The notes under the pieces: generated by a model
Told to the model about the DNA's origin: nothing
What the model saw: the letters and a program-made list of their open reading frames with translations, nothing else
Database searches by the model: none
Position numbers and translations under genes: made by a program
Assembly (NCBI RefSeq): GCF_900188295.1
Contig: NZ_FZNM01000001.1
Coordinates: 62,001-126,000 of the forward strand
Length of the DNA stretch: 64,000 bases
Source: Paracoccus sediminis
GTDB taxonomy: Bacteria; Pseudomonadota; Alphaproteobacteria; Rhodobacterales; Rhodobacteraceae
Reading direction: 5' to 3'
Shown: in pieces, positions 53,889 through 63,487 of the stretch
How positions within the stretch are numbered: position 1 is the stretch's first letter
Layout: every line of letters starts with the position of its first letter

Positions 53889-54344
53889 TCAGGTGATCGC
53901 CTCCAGCCGTTCCTTGGAAATGTCGGCGGGCACCAGCGTGATCGGGCAGGGCAGCGTTGCCGCATCGCGCAGCAGCCGCGTCAGCAGCGGGTTCTGAACG
54001 GACTTGTCGGAATTCAGGCCGATGGCGACGATGCCCACCTCGGGGTCGTCGTTCAGATGGGCCAGCAACTGTTCGGCCGGGTCGCCCTCGCGGATGACCA
54101 GTTCGGGTTCCACCTTGGGGCGCATCCGCATCCATTTAGCGAACACCTCGAAATGCGCCTCGATCCGTTCATAGGCCTCGGCGCGCATCACCTCGGCCAC
54201 GCCGAAGCCGTGCTGGATCTCGTTCGGGGGGATCACCGCCAGCACCGTGACCGCGCCGCCGGAATTCGACGCGCGCATGGCGGCAAAGCGCATGGCGTTC
54301 AGGCTTTCCCGGCTGTCGTCCAGCATGACAAGAAATTTCCGCAT
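53889..54344 (-). CDS. Universal stress protein
   Basis: 151 residues, USP fold: RKFLVMLDDSRESLNAMRFA at the N-terminus, VLAVIPPNE, and a conserved nucleotide-binding stretch that is only partly like the usual G-2x-G-9x-G(S/T) motif (IVAIGLNSDKSVQNPLLTRL). The loss of the canonical glycine string suggests it may not bind ATP. It lies 67 bases upstream of nfuA on the same strand. Confidence 0.85.
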   Translation of the reverse strand: MRKFLVMLDDSRESLNAMRFAAMRASNSGGAVTVLAVIPPNEIQHGFGVAEVMRAEAYERIEAHFEVFAKWMRMRPKVEPELVIREGDPAEQLLAHLNDDPEVGIVAIGLNSDKSVQNPLLTRLLRDAATLPCPITLVPADISKERLEAIT

Positions 54345-54497
54345 CCGCCGCCCTTGATTTGCCCCTGCCGTGCCGACAGTGGCCCCTTTGCCATGGTGGC
54401 GCAAGTCATTCGGCGGATCGGCGCCGGGCCGGTTTCCATGCCAGCGTCGATATGCTACCGGGGCACAAAAGAACGAGTTGTTGGCAGGGCAGGCATC

Positions 54498-55241
54498 GTG
54501 ACAATCCACCACGACTGGGACAAGACGGGGCCGGCGCGCCTGGCCGTGCCGGAAACAGCCTGGTTCGTGGTCGATGCCTATCACCAGATCAGCAAGCCGT
54601 CGCCCCGCCGCAAACGGCTGTTCGACATCGCCCTGGCGGTCATCCTTCTGGTGCCGCTGTCGATCCTGATGGGGGTTGTGGCCTGCCTGGTGCTGATCCA
54701 GCAGGGCCGGCCGGTCTTCTACAAGGCACAGCGGATGCGCGCGCCGGGCGAATCCTTCACGCAGCTGAAGTTCCGCACCATGATCGGCGAGGACGAGGAT
54801 TCCGGCGCGACCGGCGCGCACAAGCACTGGCGCATCACGCCGCTGGGCCATGTCCTGCGCCGCACCCGGATCGACGAACTGCCGCAACTGTTCAACATCC
54901 TGCGCGGCGACATGAGCTTTGTCGGTCCCCGTCCGCCCCTGCGCGAATATGTGGAACGTTTTCCGGCCATCTATTCGCAGGTGCTGAAAAGCCGTCCCGG
55001 CGTGACCGGGCTGGCAACGCTGATCTATCATCGGCACGAGGACCGCATCCTTGCCCGCTGCAAAAGCGCCGAGGCCACCGAGCTGGCCTATTACCGGCGC
55101 TGCCTGCCCGCCAAGCTGAAGATCGACCTGATCTATCAACGCCACCGCGACCTGCGGCTGGATTTGTGGATCATGTGGAACACGCTGAAGATCGTGCTGG
55201 GATACAAGGACGAACGGCCCCGCCGCAGGGGCCGCGCCTAG
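54498..55241 (+). CDS. Bacterial sugar transferase (undecaprenyl-phosphate type)
   Basis: 247 residues from a GTG at 54498; ATGs at 54393 and 54438 would lengthen it with unconserved sequence. One membrane helix ([19 protein letters not shown], about 37-55) precedes the catalytic domain with [46 protein letters not shown] and SRPGVTGLA. Such enzymes attach the first sugar phosphate to the lipid carrier in exopolysaccharide synthesis. No other polysaccharide genes are nearby. The stop shares a CTAG with truA. Confidence 0.92.
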   Translation: MTIHHDWDKTGPARLAVPETAWFVVDAYHQISKPSPRRKRLFDIALAVILLVPLSILMGVVACLVLIQQGRPVFYKAQRMRAPGESFTQLKFRTMIGEDEDSGATGAHKHWRITPLGHVLRRTRIDELPQLFNILRGDMSFVGPRPPLREYVERFPAIYSQVLKSRPGVTGLATLIYHRHEDRILARCKSAEATELAYYRRCLPAKLKIDLIYQRHRDLRLDLWIMWNTLKIVLGYKDERPRRRGRA

Positions 55242-56017
55242 CCCCCGAACGGATCCCGCGGATAGTCCACGCCGCACAGATACAGTCCATGCGGCGGGCA
55301 GACCGGCCCGCATTGCGCCCGGTCGCGCGCGGCCAGGGCCGAGGCAACCCGTTCCGGCGCCCAGGATCCGGCACCCACGCGTTCCAGCGTTCCGACGATG
55401 GAACGGACCTGATTGTGCAGGAACGACCGCGCCCGCAGGTGAAAGCGGAACTCCTGCCCCTGGGGGACCGCTATCTCCTCGATGCGGATCGCGTCCAGCG
55501 TCTTGACCGGGCTTGCCGACTGGCACATCGCCGACCGGAAGGTGGTGAAATCGTGCCGCCCGACCAGATGCGCCGCCGCCCGGCGCATGGCGCCTGCGTC
55601 CAGGGGATGCGGCACCTGCCAGACCAGGCCCCGGTCATGGGTCGCGGGCGCGCGGCGGGCCAGCAGGCGGAACAGATAGCGCCGTTCGGTCGCCGAAAAC
55701 CGGGCGTGGAACTGGGCATCCACCCGTGCCGCAGCCAGCACCGCCACCGGCGCGGGTTTGAGGTGAAAGTTCAGCGCCTCGGCCAGCCGGAAGGGATCCC
55801 AGTCGCGCGCCAGATCGCCATGGGCCACCTGGGCGGTCGCATGGACGCCCGCATCGGTCCGCCCCGCCGCCGCGATCCGCGCGCCCGCCGCAAAGCCCCG
55901 ATCAAGGCGCGCCAAAGCCGATTCGACTGCGCCTTGCACCGACGGATGGTCGGCCTGCGCCTGCCATCCGGCAAAGGGGCGCCCGTCATATTCGATCTTC
56001 AACGCGAAACGCGGCAT
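55238..56017 (-). CDS. truA: tRNA pseudouridine synthase A
   Basis: 259 residues. The catalytic Asp55 lies in [30 protein letters not shown] and [20 protein letters not shown] (in part) are typical. TruA makes pseudouridine at positions 38-40 of tRNAs. It converges with the sugar transferase gene and is followed on its own strand, upstream, by the XpaC-like gene 6 bases away. Confidence 0.95.
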   Translation of the reverse strand: MPRFALKIEYDGRPFAGWQAQADHPSVQGAVESALARLDRGFAAGARIAAAGRTDAGVHATAQVAHGDLARDWDPFRLAEALNFHLKPAPVAVLAAARVDAQFHARFSATERRYLFRLLARRAPATHDRGLVWQVPHPLDAGAMRRAAAHLVGRHDFTTFRSAMCQSASPVKTLDAIRIEEIAVPQGQEFRFHLRARSFLHNQVRSIVGTLERVGAGSWAPERVASALAARDRAQCGPVCPPHGLYLCGVDYPRDPFGG

Positions 56018-56023
56018 TGCCGG

Positions 56024-56986
56024 TCAGCGCGCCTTGTCCCGGCCGGGCGTCAGAAGGCCGTCCAGAAAGCGCGCCGTTTCCGTGCGCGGCGCATCCAGTC
56101 GACCTGGTTCATCGGACCGTACGCCCTCGCGGGCCAGGCGGTCGCGCAGGACCGAAATTTCGATGTCCAGATCGGTCCGATCGCCTTCCAGCAACCGCTG
56201 CGACTTGGCGCTGAAATCCTGTTCCAGATCGTCCAGGAAGGTTTCATAGGATGTCCGGGTCGCGGGATCCCGGGTCTGGCGGTAAAGGTCGGCGAACTTG
56301 ACCGTCGCGTCCCGCGCGCCGACCAGATAGACCCCCATGTACCGCCGCGCCGCCGACAGATCGCCGGGATTGCTGCGCACCCGGTCGAACAGCTCCTCGA
56401 CCGTGGCGGCGAAACGGTCGACCCGCGCATCCAGCCAGCGGTCGCCCGCGCGGCGGATCGCGTCGCGCATCTGGGCCAGGTGGGTTTCGGCCTCGTCGAT
56501 CATCTTCTGGGCGCGGTCCTGCTGGAAGCCGTCGGTGCCCGCCATGCCCTTGTCGCGCATCGGATCGGACCCGAAGGCCAGCCAGTGCAGCACCAGCCCG
56601 GTCACGCCCACGGCGCCCGCGCCCATCAGGCTGCCCGGTTCCGCCACGCCGACGCCCAGTCCAAGCCCGGCCAGCACGCCGCCGAACAGCTTGCGCGGAA
56701 TGGCCGGGCGGCGCGCGACGCGCCGCACCTCATAGGCCGCCTCGGCCGCCAGGCCCTGGCCGGTCATCCACATGGCGCCCGCGATCATGCCGAAGGCCGC
56801 AAGGTTGCCCGCCATCCCGGTCGGATCCTGAAAGAACGCCCCGAACAACAGCGGCACCGCCGCCAGCGTGACATATTTGGGGCGTCCCGCCAGCCGATGC
56901 CGGATCGGTGCGACCGGAACCGGGTTCAGGTTGCCGTCCTGCCGCCGCATATCGGGGGAAAACCGCCCGCCAAAACGTTGCGCCAT
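56024..56986 (-). CDS. 5-bromo-4-chloroindolyl phosphate hydrolysis-family protein (XpaC-like)
   Basis: 320 residues. Three or four hydrophobic segments lie in the first half (about 45-55, 62-78, 103-118, 121-138), and the second half is a long charged helical domain (QKMIDEAETHLAQMRDAIRR, EELFDRVRSNPGDLSAARRYMGVYL; quoted in pieces). This matches the PF10112-type proteins, whose name derives from XpaC; a true hydrolase activity is unproven. The helical half recalls TelA-associated XpaC domains. Confidence 0.75.
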   Translation of the reverse strand: MAQRFGGRFSPDMRRQDGNLNPVPVAPIRHRLAGRPKYVTLAAVPLLFGAFFQDPTGMAGNLAAFGMIAGAMWMTGQGLAAEAAYEVRRVARRPAIPRKLFGGVLAGLGLGVGVAEPGSLMGAGAVGVTGLVLHWLAFGSDPMRDKGMAGTDGFQQDRAQKMIDEAETHLAQMRDAIRRAGDRWLDARVDRFAATVEELFDRVRSNPGDLSAARRYMGVYLVGARDATVKFADLYRQTRDPATRTSYETFLDDLEQDFSAKSQRLLEGDRTDLDIEISVLRDRLAREGVRSDEPGRLDAPRTETARFLDGLLTPGRDKAR

Positions 56987-56989
56987 GCC

Positions 56990-57070
56990 CTAGCCCGCCC
57001 CGACCGAGGCATAAAGCGTCACAAGCACCAGCAGATAGAAGCTGAGCCTTTGGATGGCCTTTCGCGACAT
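56990..57070 (-). CDS. 26-residue hydrophobic peptide gene (tentative)
   Basis: A short open frame with AAGGA 7 bases before the ATG at 57068-57070. The product has a basic start (MSRKAIQRLS) and one short hydrophobic helix (FYLLVLVTLYASVG), the form of small inner-membrane proteins. It lies 3 bases upstream of the XpaC-like gene on the same strand. Without comparison to other genomes it stays tentative. Confidence 0.45.
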   Translation of the reverse strand: MSRKAIQRLSFYLLVLVTLYASVGAG

Positions 57071-57142
57071 GCCCGTCCTTTCCATGGCGGCCGAACCGGC
57101 CTTTCCCGTCCTATATCGGGATTGGTGCGCCGTTTGCAAAGA

Positions 57143-58129
57143 TCAGCCTTGCGGAAACAGCTGGTTCAGCGCGTGGTCAAGAGGCGCCGGATCCTCCAGC
57201 GCCAACCGCACCGGCAGGGTCAGCACCTTGGGGCGGAAAGACCGGGGCATCCGGGCCGCGTCCTTTTCCGTGGTGACAAGCTGGGCGCCGGTCAACCGCG
57301 ATTCCGTTTCCAGCCGGGACAGCAGGGCCGGGGTGAAGGGCTGGTGATCCTCCAGCGCCTCGGCCCGGACCAGATCGGCGCCCAGACCGCGCAGGGTGGC
57401 GAAGAATTTTTCCGGGTGGCCGATGCCCGCAAAGGCCAGGATGCGATGGCCGCGCCAATCCAGGCCGGTCTGCAAGGGCGCCAGACGACCGCGCAGATGG
57501 GGCGGCGCTGTCAAGGGGACGTCAAGGCGGGCCTGGGAATCCGGCGGACCGATGGACAGCAGCAGGTCGGCGCGGGCCAGGCCGACGGCCACGGGTTCGC
57601 GCAGCGGCCCGGCGGGGATGCACAGGCCGTTTCCGAACCCCTTGGCCGCATCGACCACGACCAGCGACAGGTCGTGGGCCAGCGCCGGATCCTGAAAGCC
57701 GTCGTCCAGGATGATCGCCCCCGCCCCGGCATCCGCCGCCGCCCGCGCGCCCGCAAGGCGGTCCTTGGCAACCCAGACCGGTCCAAAGGCCGCCATCAGC
57801 AAAGGCTCGTCCCCGGTCAGGGTGGCGTCATGGCGCGCCTCGTCGACGCGCAGCGGCCCGTTGGCGCTGCCGCCATAGCCGCGCGAGACGACATGGGCCG
57901 CGATGCCCCGCGATTGCAGCTCCTGTTGCAGGTGGATGACCGTCGGCGTCTTGCCGGTGCCGCCCGCGTTCAGGTTGCCCACGCAGATCACCGGCAGGCC
58001 GACCCGCGCCCGCGCGCCGTTCGCCAGCCGCCGGGCCGTGGCGCGGGCATAGGCCATTCCCAACGGCGACAGCAGCCGCGCGGCCAGGGCCGGGGGGCGC
58101 CGATACCAGAAAGGGGGCGCGCGGTTCAT
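57143..58129 (-). CDS. lpxK: Tetraacyldisaccharide 4'-kinase
   Basis: 328 residues from the ATG at 58127-58129. The P-loop [12 protein letters not shown] (about 51-62) and [16 protein letters not shown] and TTEKDAARM are standard for LpxK, which phosphorylates the 4'-position of the lipid A precursor at the inner membrane. The ATG overlaps the waaA stop by 4 bases. An apparent 769-residue frame reading through waaA is not real. Confidence 0.94.
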   Translation of the reverse strand: MNRAPPFWYRRPPALAARLLSPLGMAYARATARRLANGARARVGLPVICVGNLNAGGTGKTPTVIHLQQELQSRGIAAHVVSRGYGGSANGPLRVDEARHDATLTGDEPLLMAAFGPVWVAKDRLAGARAAADAGAGAIILDDGFQDPALAHDLSLVVVDAAKGFGNGLCIPAGPLREPVAVGLARADLLLSIGPPDSQARLDVPLTAPPHLRGRLAPLQTGLDWRGHRILAFAGIGHPEKFFATLRGLGADLVRAEALEDHQPFTPALLSRLETESRLTGAQLVTTEKDAARMPRSFRPKVLTLPVRLALEDPAPLDHALNQLFPQG

Positions 58130-59289
58130 GGCCTGGGCTTTCCGATGGCGTCCAGGACCGGCGCGCAGATCCGCATGGTCACGTCTGCGCCGCCTGTGCT
58201 GACGGTCCAGGCGTTGCTGGCCAGCGTCGCGATCAGGTCGGGCTGGGACAGTTCGGCGATGGCCGTCGCCAGTTCGTCGGGGCTGCCGACCTGACGGGCC
58301 GCGCCCGCGCCGCCAAGCTGTTGCCATTCGGTCGCAAAGCGTTCGGTGCGCGGGCCGTGGACGATGGCCGATCCCAGGGCCGCCGGTTCGAACGGGTGAC
58401 GGGCCGCCGCATCGTCGCCCGACAGCGTGCCGCCCAGATAGGTGACGGGGGCCAGGCGATACCACAGCCCCATCTCGGTTGGGCCGTCGGTCAGCATGAC
58501 GTGAACATCGTCGGTCGGATCCTCGTCCAGGGACCGCCGCGCGACGACAAGGCCGCCGGATTCGATCCGGGCGGCCAGGGGATCGATGCGGTCGGGATCG
58601 CGGGGCGCCAGGAACAGCAGCGCCCGGTGGGACTGCGCCAGGGCGGCCAGATGGGCGTCCAGCACGGCGTCCTCCTCGTCCGGGGGGACGGATGCGGCAA
58701 GCCAGGCGTGACGGCCGCGCAGCAGCCCCGCCATGATGCTGCGCTCGGCCTCGGAACAGGGCAGGGGATCGCGAATCTCGGCCACCGGCCCGGTCATGGC
58801 GACGCGCTTGCGGCCCGCGCCCATGCGCAGGGCGATTGCCTGGCTGGCGGGGTCGGTCACAAGGATCGCCCGCGCCTGGCGCAGCAGCTCGCGCCGCCGG
58901 CGGGCGTGCAGCGACCAGCCCGCATCGTCGGGGGCAAAGCGCGCCTCGGCCAGGATCACCGGCACCTCGTGGCGGCTTGCGGCGGAAATCAGCACGGGCG
59001 GCAGGTCGGACCCCAGCAGCAGCAGCGCGGCTGGATCGGCCCGCATCAGCGCATTGGCGGCCTGGGGGCCGGGATCGCCCGGATCCAGGATGCGCAGATC
59101 GGGCCGGGCGCGCATCAGCCGACGCTGGACCTGCGCAAAGGCTAGCCGCGCATCGGCCGCGACATGCACCAGCAGCAGCGGGCCCGGACCTTGCGGGATC
59201 TCTGGCGCGGGGGGGCTGTCCTGCCCCGCCATCCGCCGAAGCTGCATCCACAGCCCCAGGCGCCCGATACCCCATCCGCCCTTGCCCAT
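58126..59289 (-). CDS. waaA: 3-deoxy-D-manno-octulosonic acid (Kdo) transferase
   Basis: 387 residues, slightly short of the usual 420. Glycosyltransferase family 30 segments: [40 protein letters not shown]-type and the C-terminal [19 protein letters not shown] with [16 protein letters not shown]. WaaA adds Kdo to lipid IVA. It is coupled to lpxK and follows a DUF4170 gene after 29 bases. The N-terminal acceptor-binding domain appears shortened. Confidence 0.9.
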   Translation of the reverse strand: MGKGGWGIGRLGLWMQLRRMAGQDSPPAPEIPQGPGPLLLVHVAADARLAFAQVQRRLMRARPDLRILDPGDPGPQAANALMRADPAALLLLGSDLPPVLISAASRHEVPVILAEARFAPDDAGWSLHARRRRELLRQARAILVTDPASQAIALRMGAGRKRVAMTGPVAEIRDPLPCSEAERSIMAGLLRGRHAWLAASVPPDEEDAVLDAHLAALAQSHRALLFLAPRDPDRIDPLAARIESGGLVVARRSLDEDPTDDVHVMLTDGPTEMGLWYRLAPVTYLGGTLSGDDAAARHPFEPAALGSAIVHGPRTERFATEWQQLGGAGAARQVGSPDELATAIAELSQPDLIATLASNAWTVSTGGADVTMRICAPVLDAIGKPRP

Positions 59290-59318
59290 GGCCGTGCCGT
59301 TTATCCGGGTCCGGGCGA

Positions 59319-59570
59319 TCAGCCCTTGACCTTGGGGTCATCGGACGCGCCGGCGGGGGTTTCCTCGTCATGCAGGCGGTGCAGGTGGGCGATGAAATAG
59401 CGGGTGTGGGCGCTGTCCACAGTCCGCTGCGCCTCGGCCTTCCAGGCGGCATGGGCGGCCTGATAGTTCGGAAAGATCCCGACCACGTGGATCCGGTCGG
59501 CGTCGCGGAACTCGGTTCCCTGCGGGTCGGTCAGTTCGCCCCCGAAGACAAGGTGCAGACGCTGGCTCAT
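59319..59570 (-). CDS. DUF4170 protein
   Basis: 83 residues, matching DUF4170: [18 protein letters not shown] at the N-terminus, [22 protein letters not shown] centre ([20 protein letters not shown]) and [15 protein letters not shown]. The family is widespread in alphaproteobacteria next to Kdo and lipid A genes, but its function is not established. Confidence 0.85.
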   Translation of the reverse strand: MSQRLHLVFGGELTDPQGTEFRDADRIHVVGIFPNYQAAHAAWKAEAQRTVDSAHTRYFIAHLHRLHDEETPAGASDDPKVKG

Positions 59571-59661
59571 GAAGGTCTCCGTCGATGGCGGTTCGCCCGG
59601 ATCCTAGCCTGCGAACGTCAGGAGATGAAGCGGCAACCCGCACCACTGCGGCCGGAATGCG

Positions 59662-59683
59662 AAAGGCGCCCGAAGGCGCCTTT
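59662..59683 (-). terminator. Hairpin terminator of the VPLPA-CTERM gene
   Basis: AAAGGCGCC pairs with GGCGCCTTT around a three-to-four base loop (reading on the minus strand), with a short T-run. It stands 28 bases after the stop of the secreted protein gene at 59711. Confidence 0.65.
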
Positions 59684-59710
59684 CCGAAAGCACGGCAAGG
59701 GGTGCCCCAC

Positions 59711-60364
59711 TTAGGCGCTGGTTTTCGCGGCCCGGCGGCGGCGCAGGATACCCATGGCCAGCAATCCCGATCCCAGCAGCGGCAGCCCGGCAGGCAGCGG
59801 CACCGGGGCCAGATCGTTCGGTTCCAGATCGGTCTTGATGCTGGCGTCCCCGTTCACACGTTGCGCCCTTACGCCGAAATCGCTGAAAAGCGTGGCCAGC
59901 GGCCCGGTGGCCGCGATGTCAAAGACGATCGACTTGACGAAATTGTCCTGCCCGGCGCCGTTGTCGCCCAAGCGGATGATGTAATCGAAGACGCTGCGGC
60001 TGCCCGAACCGTTGAAGTTGCAGCCTTGGCCGCACCTGCCCTGTTGGCCGGTGTTGTTGCCAAACAGTTCCAGGGTCGGCATGATCGACTGGTTGTCCGC
60101 GCGGGTCGCGCTGACCAACGAAATGTCGCTTTGCGACAGCGACGCTCCGCCAAAGAAGAAGCCCAGACCCAGCAAGTCCGCCGTGCCGACAAGAGTGGAC
60201 AGGCTGAACCGGAATTTGCCTGGCGATGCGGAATCGTCCACCGTCAAGGAAAATTGCGGGGTGGGATCCGCGTTCGTGAACGTCAACGTCGCGGCATTTG
60301 CCGATGCCGCGGCGCCCAGCGAAAGGCCTGCGGTCACAATCAGCGCCTTCAATGTCTTGTGCAT
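59711..60364 (-). CDS. Secreted protein with VPLPA-CTERM sorting signal
   Basis: 217 residues from the ATG at 60362-60364, chosen because AGGAG lies 8 bases upstream. A signal peptide (about 1-22, ASANAATL) is followed by a beta-rich body with one Cys pair (QQGRCGQGCNFNG). The end reads VPLPAGLPLLGSGLLAMG plus RRRR, the tripartite VPLPA-CTERM signal. Function unknown; probably an exosortase-processed extracellular or surface protein. The upstream interval to 60717 has no recognisable gene. Confidence 0.85.
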   Translation of the reverse strand: MHKTLKALIVTAGLSLGAAASANAATLTFTNADPTPQFSLTVDDSASPGKFRFSLSTLVGTADLLGLGFFFGGASLSQSDISLVSATRADNQSIMPTLELFGNNTGQQGRCGQGCNFNGSGSRSVFDYIIRLGDNGAGQDNFVKSIVFDIAATGPLATLFSDFGVRAQRVNGDASIKTDLEPNDLAPVPLPAGLPLLGSGLLAMGILRRRRAAKTSA

Positions 60365-60717
60365 CGCCATTACTCCTAAACCCGGCGGGCCGATACAGGC
60401 CCGCGACATAACCGCTCACAACGCTTCAAGAGGTATTCTGACGGCCAACCTAGCGATACCGATCCCGCTTGTCCATTGAAATCATTGAACAACCTATGGG
60501 TGTAAGGCGGTCCGTCCCAATTTTCCCGGTTGCCTGCCGGAACGTTCCGAAGAACAGGCGATGGCGGACAAGTGCTGGATTGGAAACGGGAAATCACGCC
60601 ATTTTCAACCGCAGCCATGGACCTATGGAACTTCGCCTTTCCGGACGCCAACGTTGCCGGCCACATTGATCGGCTTCGGCTTTCCCGACAAAAGCGAATC
60701 GGATACCGCGCGCCGAA

Positions 60718-61140
60718 TCACGGTGCCTCGGTGTCCGACAGCGCCAGGATCGCCGCCCATTCGCCGTCCGTGACCGGCTGGACCGACAGGCGCGAGTTGT
60801 TGACCAGAACCATGCCGCTCAGCGCCGGTTCCCGTTTGGCCCGGTCCAGAGAGACCGGCCGGGCCAACGGTTTCACGGCGCGGATGTCCACGCAGTCCCA
60901 TTTCGGATCCCCGGACGTGCTGTCGGGATGCGCCTGGGCGGCGACCTGCACGATGCCCACCGCCTCCTTGCCGATGTTGGAATGATAGAAAAGGCCGAAT
61001 TCGCCCGCCTTCATCGCCCGCATGTTGTTGCGCGCCTGATAGTTGCGCACACCGTCCCATTCCTCGCCCCGGTCGCCCTTGGCGACAAGATCGTCCCAGG
61101 AAAACACGTTGGGTTCCGACTTGAACAGCCAATAGGCCAT
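60718..61140 (-). CDS. EVE-domain protein
   Basis: 140 residues from the ATG at 61138-61140. The EVE fold (related to PUA/YTH) is marked by AYWLFKSEPNVFSWDDL, GVRNYQARNNMRAM, GLFYHSNIGKEAVGI, and DIRAVKPLARPVSL. EVE domains bind modified bases in DNA or RNA. Last gene of the tsaD-gpsA-YciI-EVE unit; shares a base pair with the YciI start. Confidence 0.92.
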   Translation of the reverse strand: MAYWLFKSEPNVFSWDDLVAKGDRGEEWDGVRNYQARNNMRAMKAGEFGLFYHSNIGKEAVGIVQVAAQAHPDSTSGDPKWDCVDIRAVKPLARPVSLDRAKREPALSGMVLVNNSRLSVQPVTDGEWAAILALSDTEAP

Positions 61141-61412
61141 CAGCCGATCACCTTTTTCCATTCGACCACATCCACGCTGTCGAATAGGCCCGCCGATTTG
61201 TAGGGATCGTTCGCGGCCCAGTCCCGTGCGGCGGCCAGGTCGTCCGCCTCGAGGATCAGCAGCGAACCGCACATCTGGCCGTTTTCCAGCAACGGCCCGG
61301 CCATGCGCACGATGCCCGTGTCGCGGATGAATCCCAGATGCGCCTCGCGCGTGTCCAGGCGGGTTTGCAGGGCGCCGGGCTTGTCCCGGCAGATCACGGC
61401 GAACAGGGGCAT
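61140..61412 (-). CDS. YciI-like protein
   Basis: 90 residues from the second of two adjacent ATGs (61410-61412), which is better spaced from AGGAGG; the first gives 91. The YciI fold shows FAVICRDKPGALQTRL, HLGFIRDTG, GPLLENGQMCGSLLIL and WAANDPYKSAGLF, with the conserved His and Asp pair. The family includes chlorohydrolase-like and unknown-function proteins. The start overlaps the gpsA stop, and its end overlaps the EVE gene. Confidence 0.88.
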   Translation of the reverse strand: MPLFAVICRDKPGALQTRLDTREAHLGFIRDTGIVRMAGPLLENGQMCGSLLILEADDLAAARDWAANDPYKSAGLFDSVDVVEWKKVIG

Positions 61413-62353
61413 CATTCCTCCTTGAGGGGGCGGGTCATCAGGTGCTGGGCTGCGTCGTCCACGGTCATCGTTCCTTCGGCCAGCCGGGCGACCATGGCGG
61501 CGATGGGCATGTCGCAGGCCATCCGGGCGGCAAGGGCCGCGACCGCGCGGGCGGTGGCCGCGCCCTCGACCGTGGTTGCCGTGTCGAACGGCTGGCGGGC
61601 GCCAAGCGCCTGGCCGTACCGGAAGTTGCGCGATTGCGCCGACGTGCAGGTCAGCGTCAGGTCGCCCAGGCCGGACAGGCCGGACAGGGTTTCAGGGCGT
61701 GCGCCAAGCCGCGCGGCAAGGCGGGTCATCTCGGCAAAGCCCCGCGTGATGATGGCCGCACGGGCGCTGTCGCCCAGGCCCGCGCCGATGACCACGCCCG
61801 CCGCGATGGCGATGACGTTCTTCAGCGCCCCGCCCAGTTCGGCGCCGGCGACATCGGTGGTCCGGTAAAGCCGCAGGACGGGCGTGGACAGCGCGTGTTG
61901 CAGGGCGCGGCCCGCATCGGCATCGGCGCAGGCCAGCGTCAGGGCGGTGGGCAGGCCGCGCGCGATGTCGGCGGCAAAGGACGGCCCGGTCAGAACGGCG
62001 ACCGTGGCCTGCGGGCAGGCATCGGCCAGCAGGGCCGATGGGCCGGTGAGCCGGGTCAGGTCGATGCCCTTGGCGGTGCTGACCAGATGCTTGCCGTCCA
62101 GCAGGCGGGCGTGATCGGCCAGAAACCCGCCAAGCGCCTGCGCGGGCAGGGCCAGCACCAGCATGTCGGCCTGGGTTGCGGCGGACAGCTCGTCGGTGAC
62201 GGCGATCCCGCCGGGCAGGGACACGCCCGGCAGGCGCGGGTTGTCGCGGCCCCAGCCAGTGTCGCGCGCCCACAGCGTAACCGGGCCATTGGCCGACAGC
62301 GCCACCGCCAGGGCCGTGCCAAAGGCGCCCGCGCCCAGGATCGCGACGCTCAT
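61412..62353 (-). CDS. gpsA: NAD(P)H-dependent glycerol-3-phosphate dehydrogenase
   Basis: 313 residues from the ATG at 62351-62353. Rossmann motif [11 protein letters not shown] (about 7-17), [28 protein letters not shown] and the catalytic-Lys region [13 protein letters not shown] are intact. It makes sn-glycerol-3-phosphate for phospholipid synthesis (substrate of PlsY in the same window). Overlaps tsaD by 4 bases. Confidence 0.95.
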   Translation of the reverse strand: MSVAILGAGAFGTALAVALSANGPVTLWARDTGWGRDNPRLPGVSLPGGIAVTDELSAATQADMLVLALPAQALGGFLADHARLLDGKHLVSTAKGIDLTRLTGPSALLADACPQATVAVLTGPSFAADIARGLPTALTLACADADAGRALQHALSTPVLRLYRTTDVAGAELGGALKNVIAIAAGVVIGAGLGDSARAAIITRGFAEMTRLAARLGARPETLSGLSGLGDLTLTCTSAQSRNFRYGQALGARQPFDTATTVEGAATARAVAALAARMACDMPIAAMVARLAEGTMTVDDAAQHLMTRPLKEE

Positions 62354-63420
62354 GCCTTGGCCCCTTTCTTGCCGCCGCCCAGCATCGGGGCGGCATCCCG
62401 GTCCAGCGGCCAGCGGGGCCGGGCGGCCAGGTCCATGCCGTCGCGGTGGCCCAGGGTGAACAGTTCCGCCCCAGCCCAGGCGATCATCGCGCCGTTGTCG
62501 GTGCACAGCGCCAGCGGCGGGGCCAGGAAGCGCACGCCCGCGTCCCGCGCCACCTGTTCCAACGCCGCGCGGATCGTGCGGTTGGCGGCGACCCCGCCCG
62601 CGACGGCCAGCACGGGCACCGGGCTTGCGGCCAGGGCGCGGCGGGATTTTTCGGCCAGAACCTCGGCCACCGCCCCCTGGAAGGCCGCGCACAGGTCGGC
62701 GCGGTCGGTCTGGCGCAAGCCGCCCTGGTCCGCGATCAGCTGGTCGCGCAGGCGCAGCGCGGCGGTCTTGAGGCCGGAAAAGGACAGGTCGCAGCCCGGC
62801 CGGTCCAACAGCGGGCGGGGCAGGGGGAAACGGTCGGGATCGCCGGTCGCGGCCTCGGCTTCGACGGACGGTCCGCCGGGCTGGGGCAGGGCCAGCAGCT
62901 TTGCCAGCTTGTCGAACGCCTCGCCCGGCGCGTCGTCGATGGTGCCGCCCAGGCGGATGAAATCCTGCGGCCCGTCCACGCGCAGGAACTGGCAATGCCC
63001 GCCCGACACCAGCAGCATCAGATAGGGAAAGCCGATCCCGTCGGTCAGGCGCGGCGTCAGCGCATGGCCCGCCAGATGGTTCACGCCGATCAGCGGCAGG
63101 CCGGCCCCGGCGGCGATGCCCTTGGCGCACATCACGCCCGCCATCACCCCGCCGATCAGCCCCGGCCCCGCCGTGACCGCCACCGCCGTCACGTCGCGCA
63201 AGGCCACGCCCGCCCGCGACAACGCCTGTTCAACGACCAGATCCAGCCGTTCCGCGTGGGCGCGGGCGGCGATTTCCGGCACCACGCCGCCGAAATCGGC
63301 GTGCAGCGCGGTCTGGCTGCTGACGATGGATGACAGGATCCGCCGGCCGCCCGTCACCATGGCGGCGGCGGTGTCGTCGCAACTGCTCTCGATGCCAAGG
63401 AAAATCTGGGTGTCGTCCAT
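62350..63420 (-). CDS. tsaD: tRNA N6-adenosine threonylcarbamoyltransferase TsaD
   Basis: 356 residues. The metal-binding H115-x3-H119 motif (VNHLAGH), [16 protein letters not shown] at the start, [16 protein letters not shown], and [12 protein letters not shown] are all present. It transfers the threonylcarbamoyl group to A37 of ANN-decoding tRNAs together with TsaB. Heads an operon with gpsA and is divergent from hemD. Confidence 0.97.
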   Translation of the reverse strand: MDDTQIFLGIESSCDDTAAAMVTGGRRILSSIVSSQTALHADFGGVVPEIAARAHAERLDLVVEQALSRAGVALRDVTAVAVTAGPGLIGGVMAGVMCAKGIAAGAGLPLIGVNHLAGHALTPRLTDGIGFPYLMLLVSGGHCQFLRVDGPQDFIRLGGTIDDAPGEAFDKLAKLLALPQPGGPSVEAEAATGDPDRFPLPRPLLDRPGCDLSFSGLKTAALRLRDQLIADQGGLRQTDRADLCAAFQGAVAEVLAEKSRRALAASPVPVLAVAGGVAANRTIRAALEQVARDAGVRFLAPPLALCTDNGAMIAWAGAELFTLGHRDGMDLAARPRWPLDRDAAPMLGGGKKGAKA

Positions 63421-63487
63421 GCTCTTGCCGGGCGGGGAAGGGGGGTTTACGCCTGAAGGCCCTTAGCATCGGCCACGGGGTTTGCCA

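Noticed and set aside
54359..58294. A 1311-codon plus-strand frame spanning several minus-strand genes
   Set aside because: It covers the sugar transferase in the wrong frame and then truA, the XpaC-like gene and lpxK in antisense. All of these are well supported, so the long frame is spurious.
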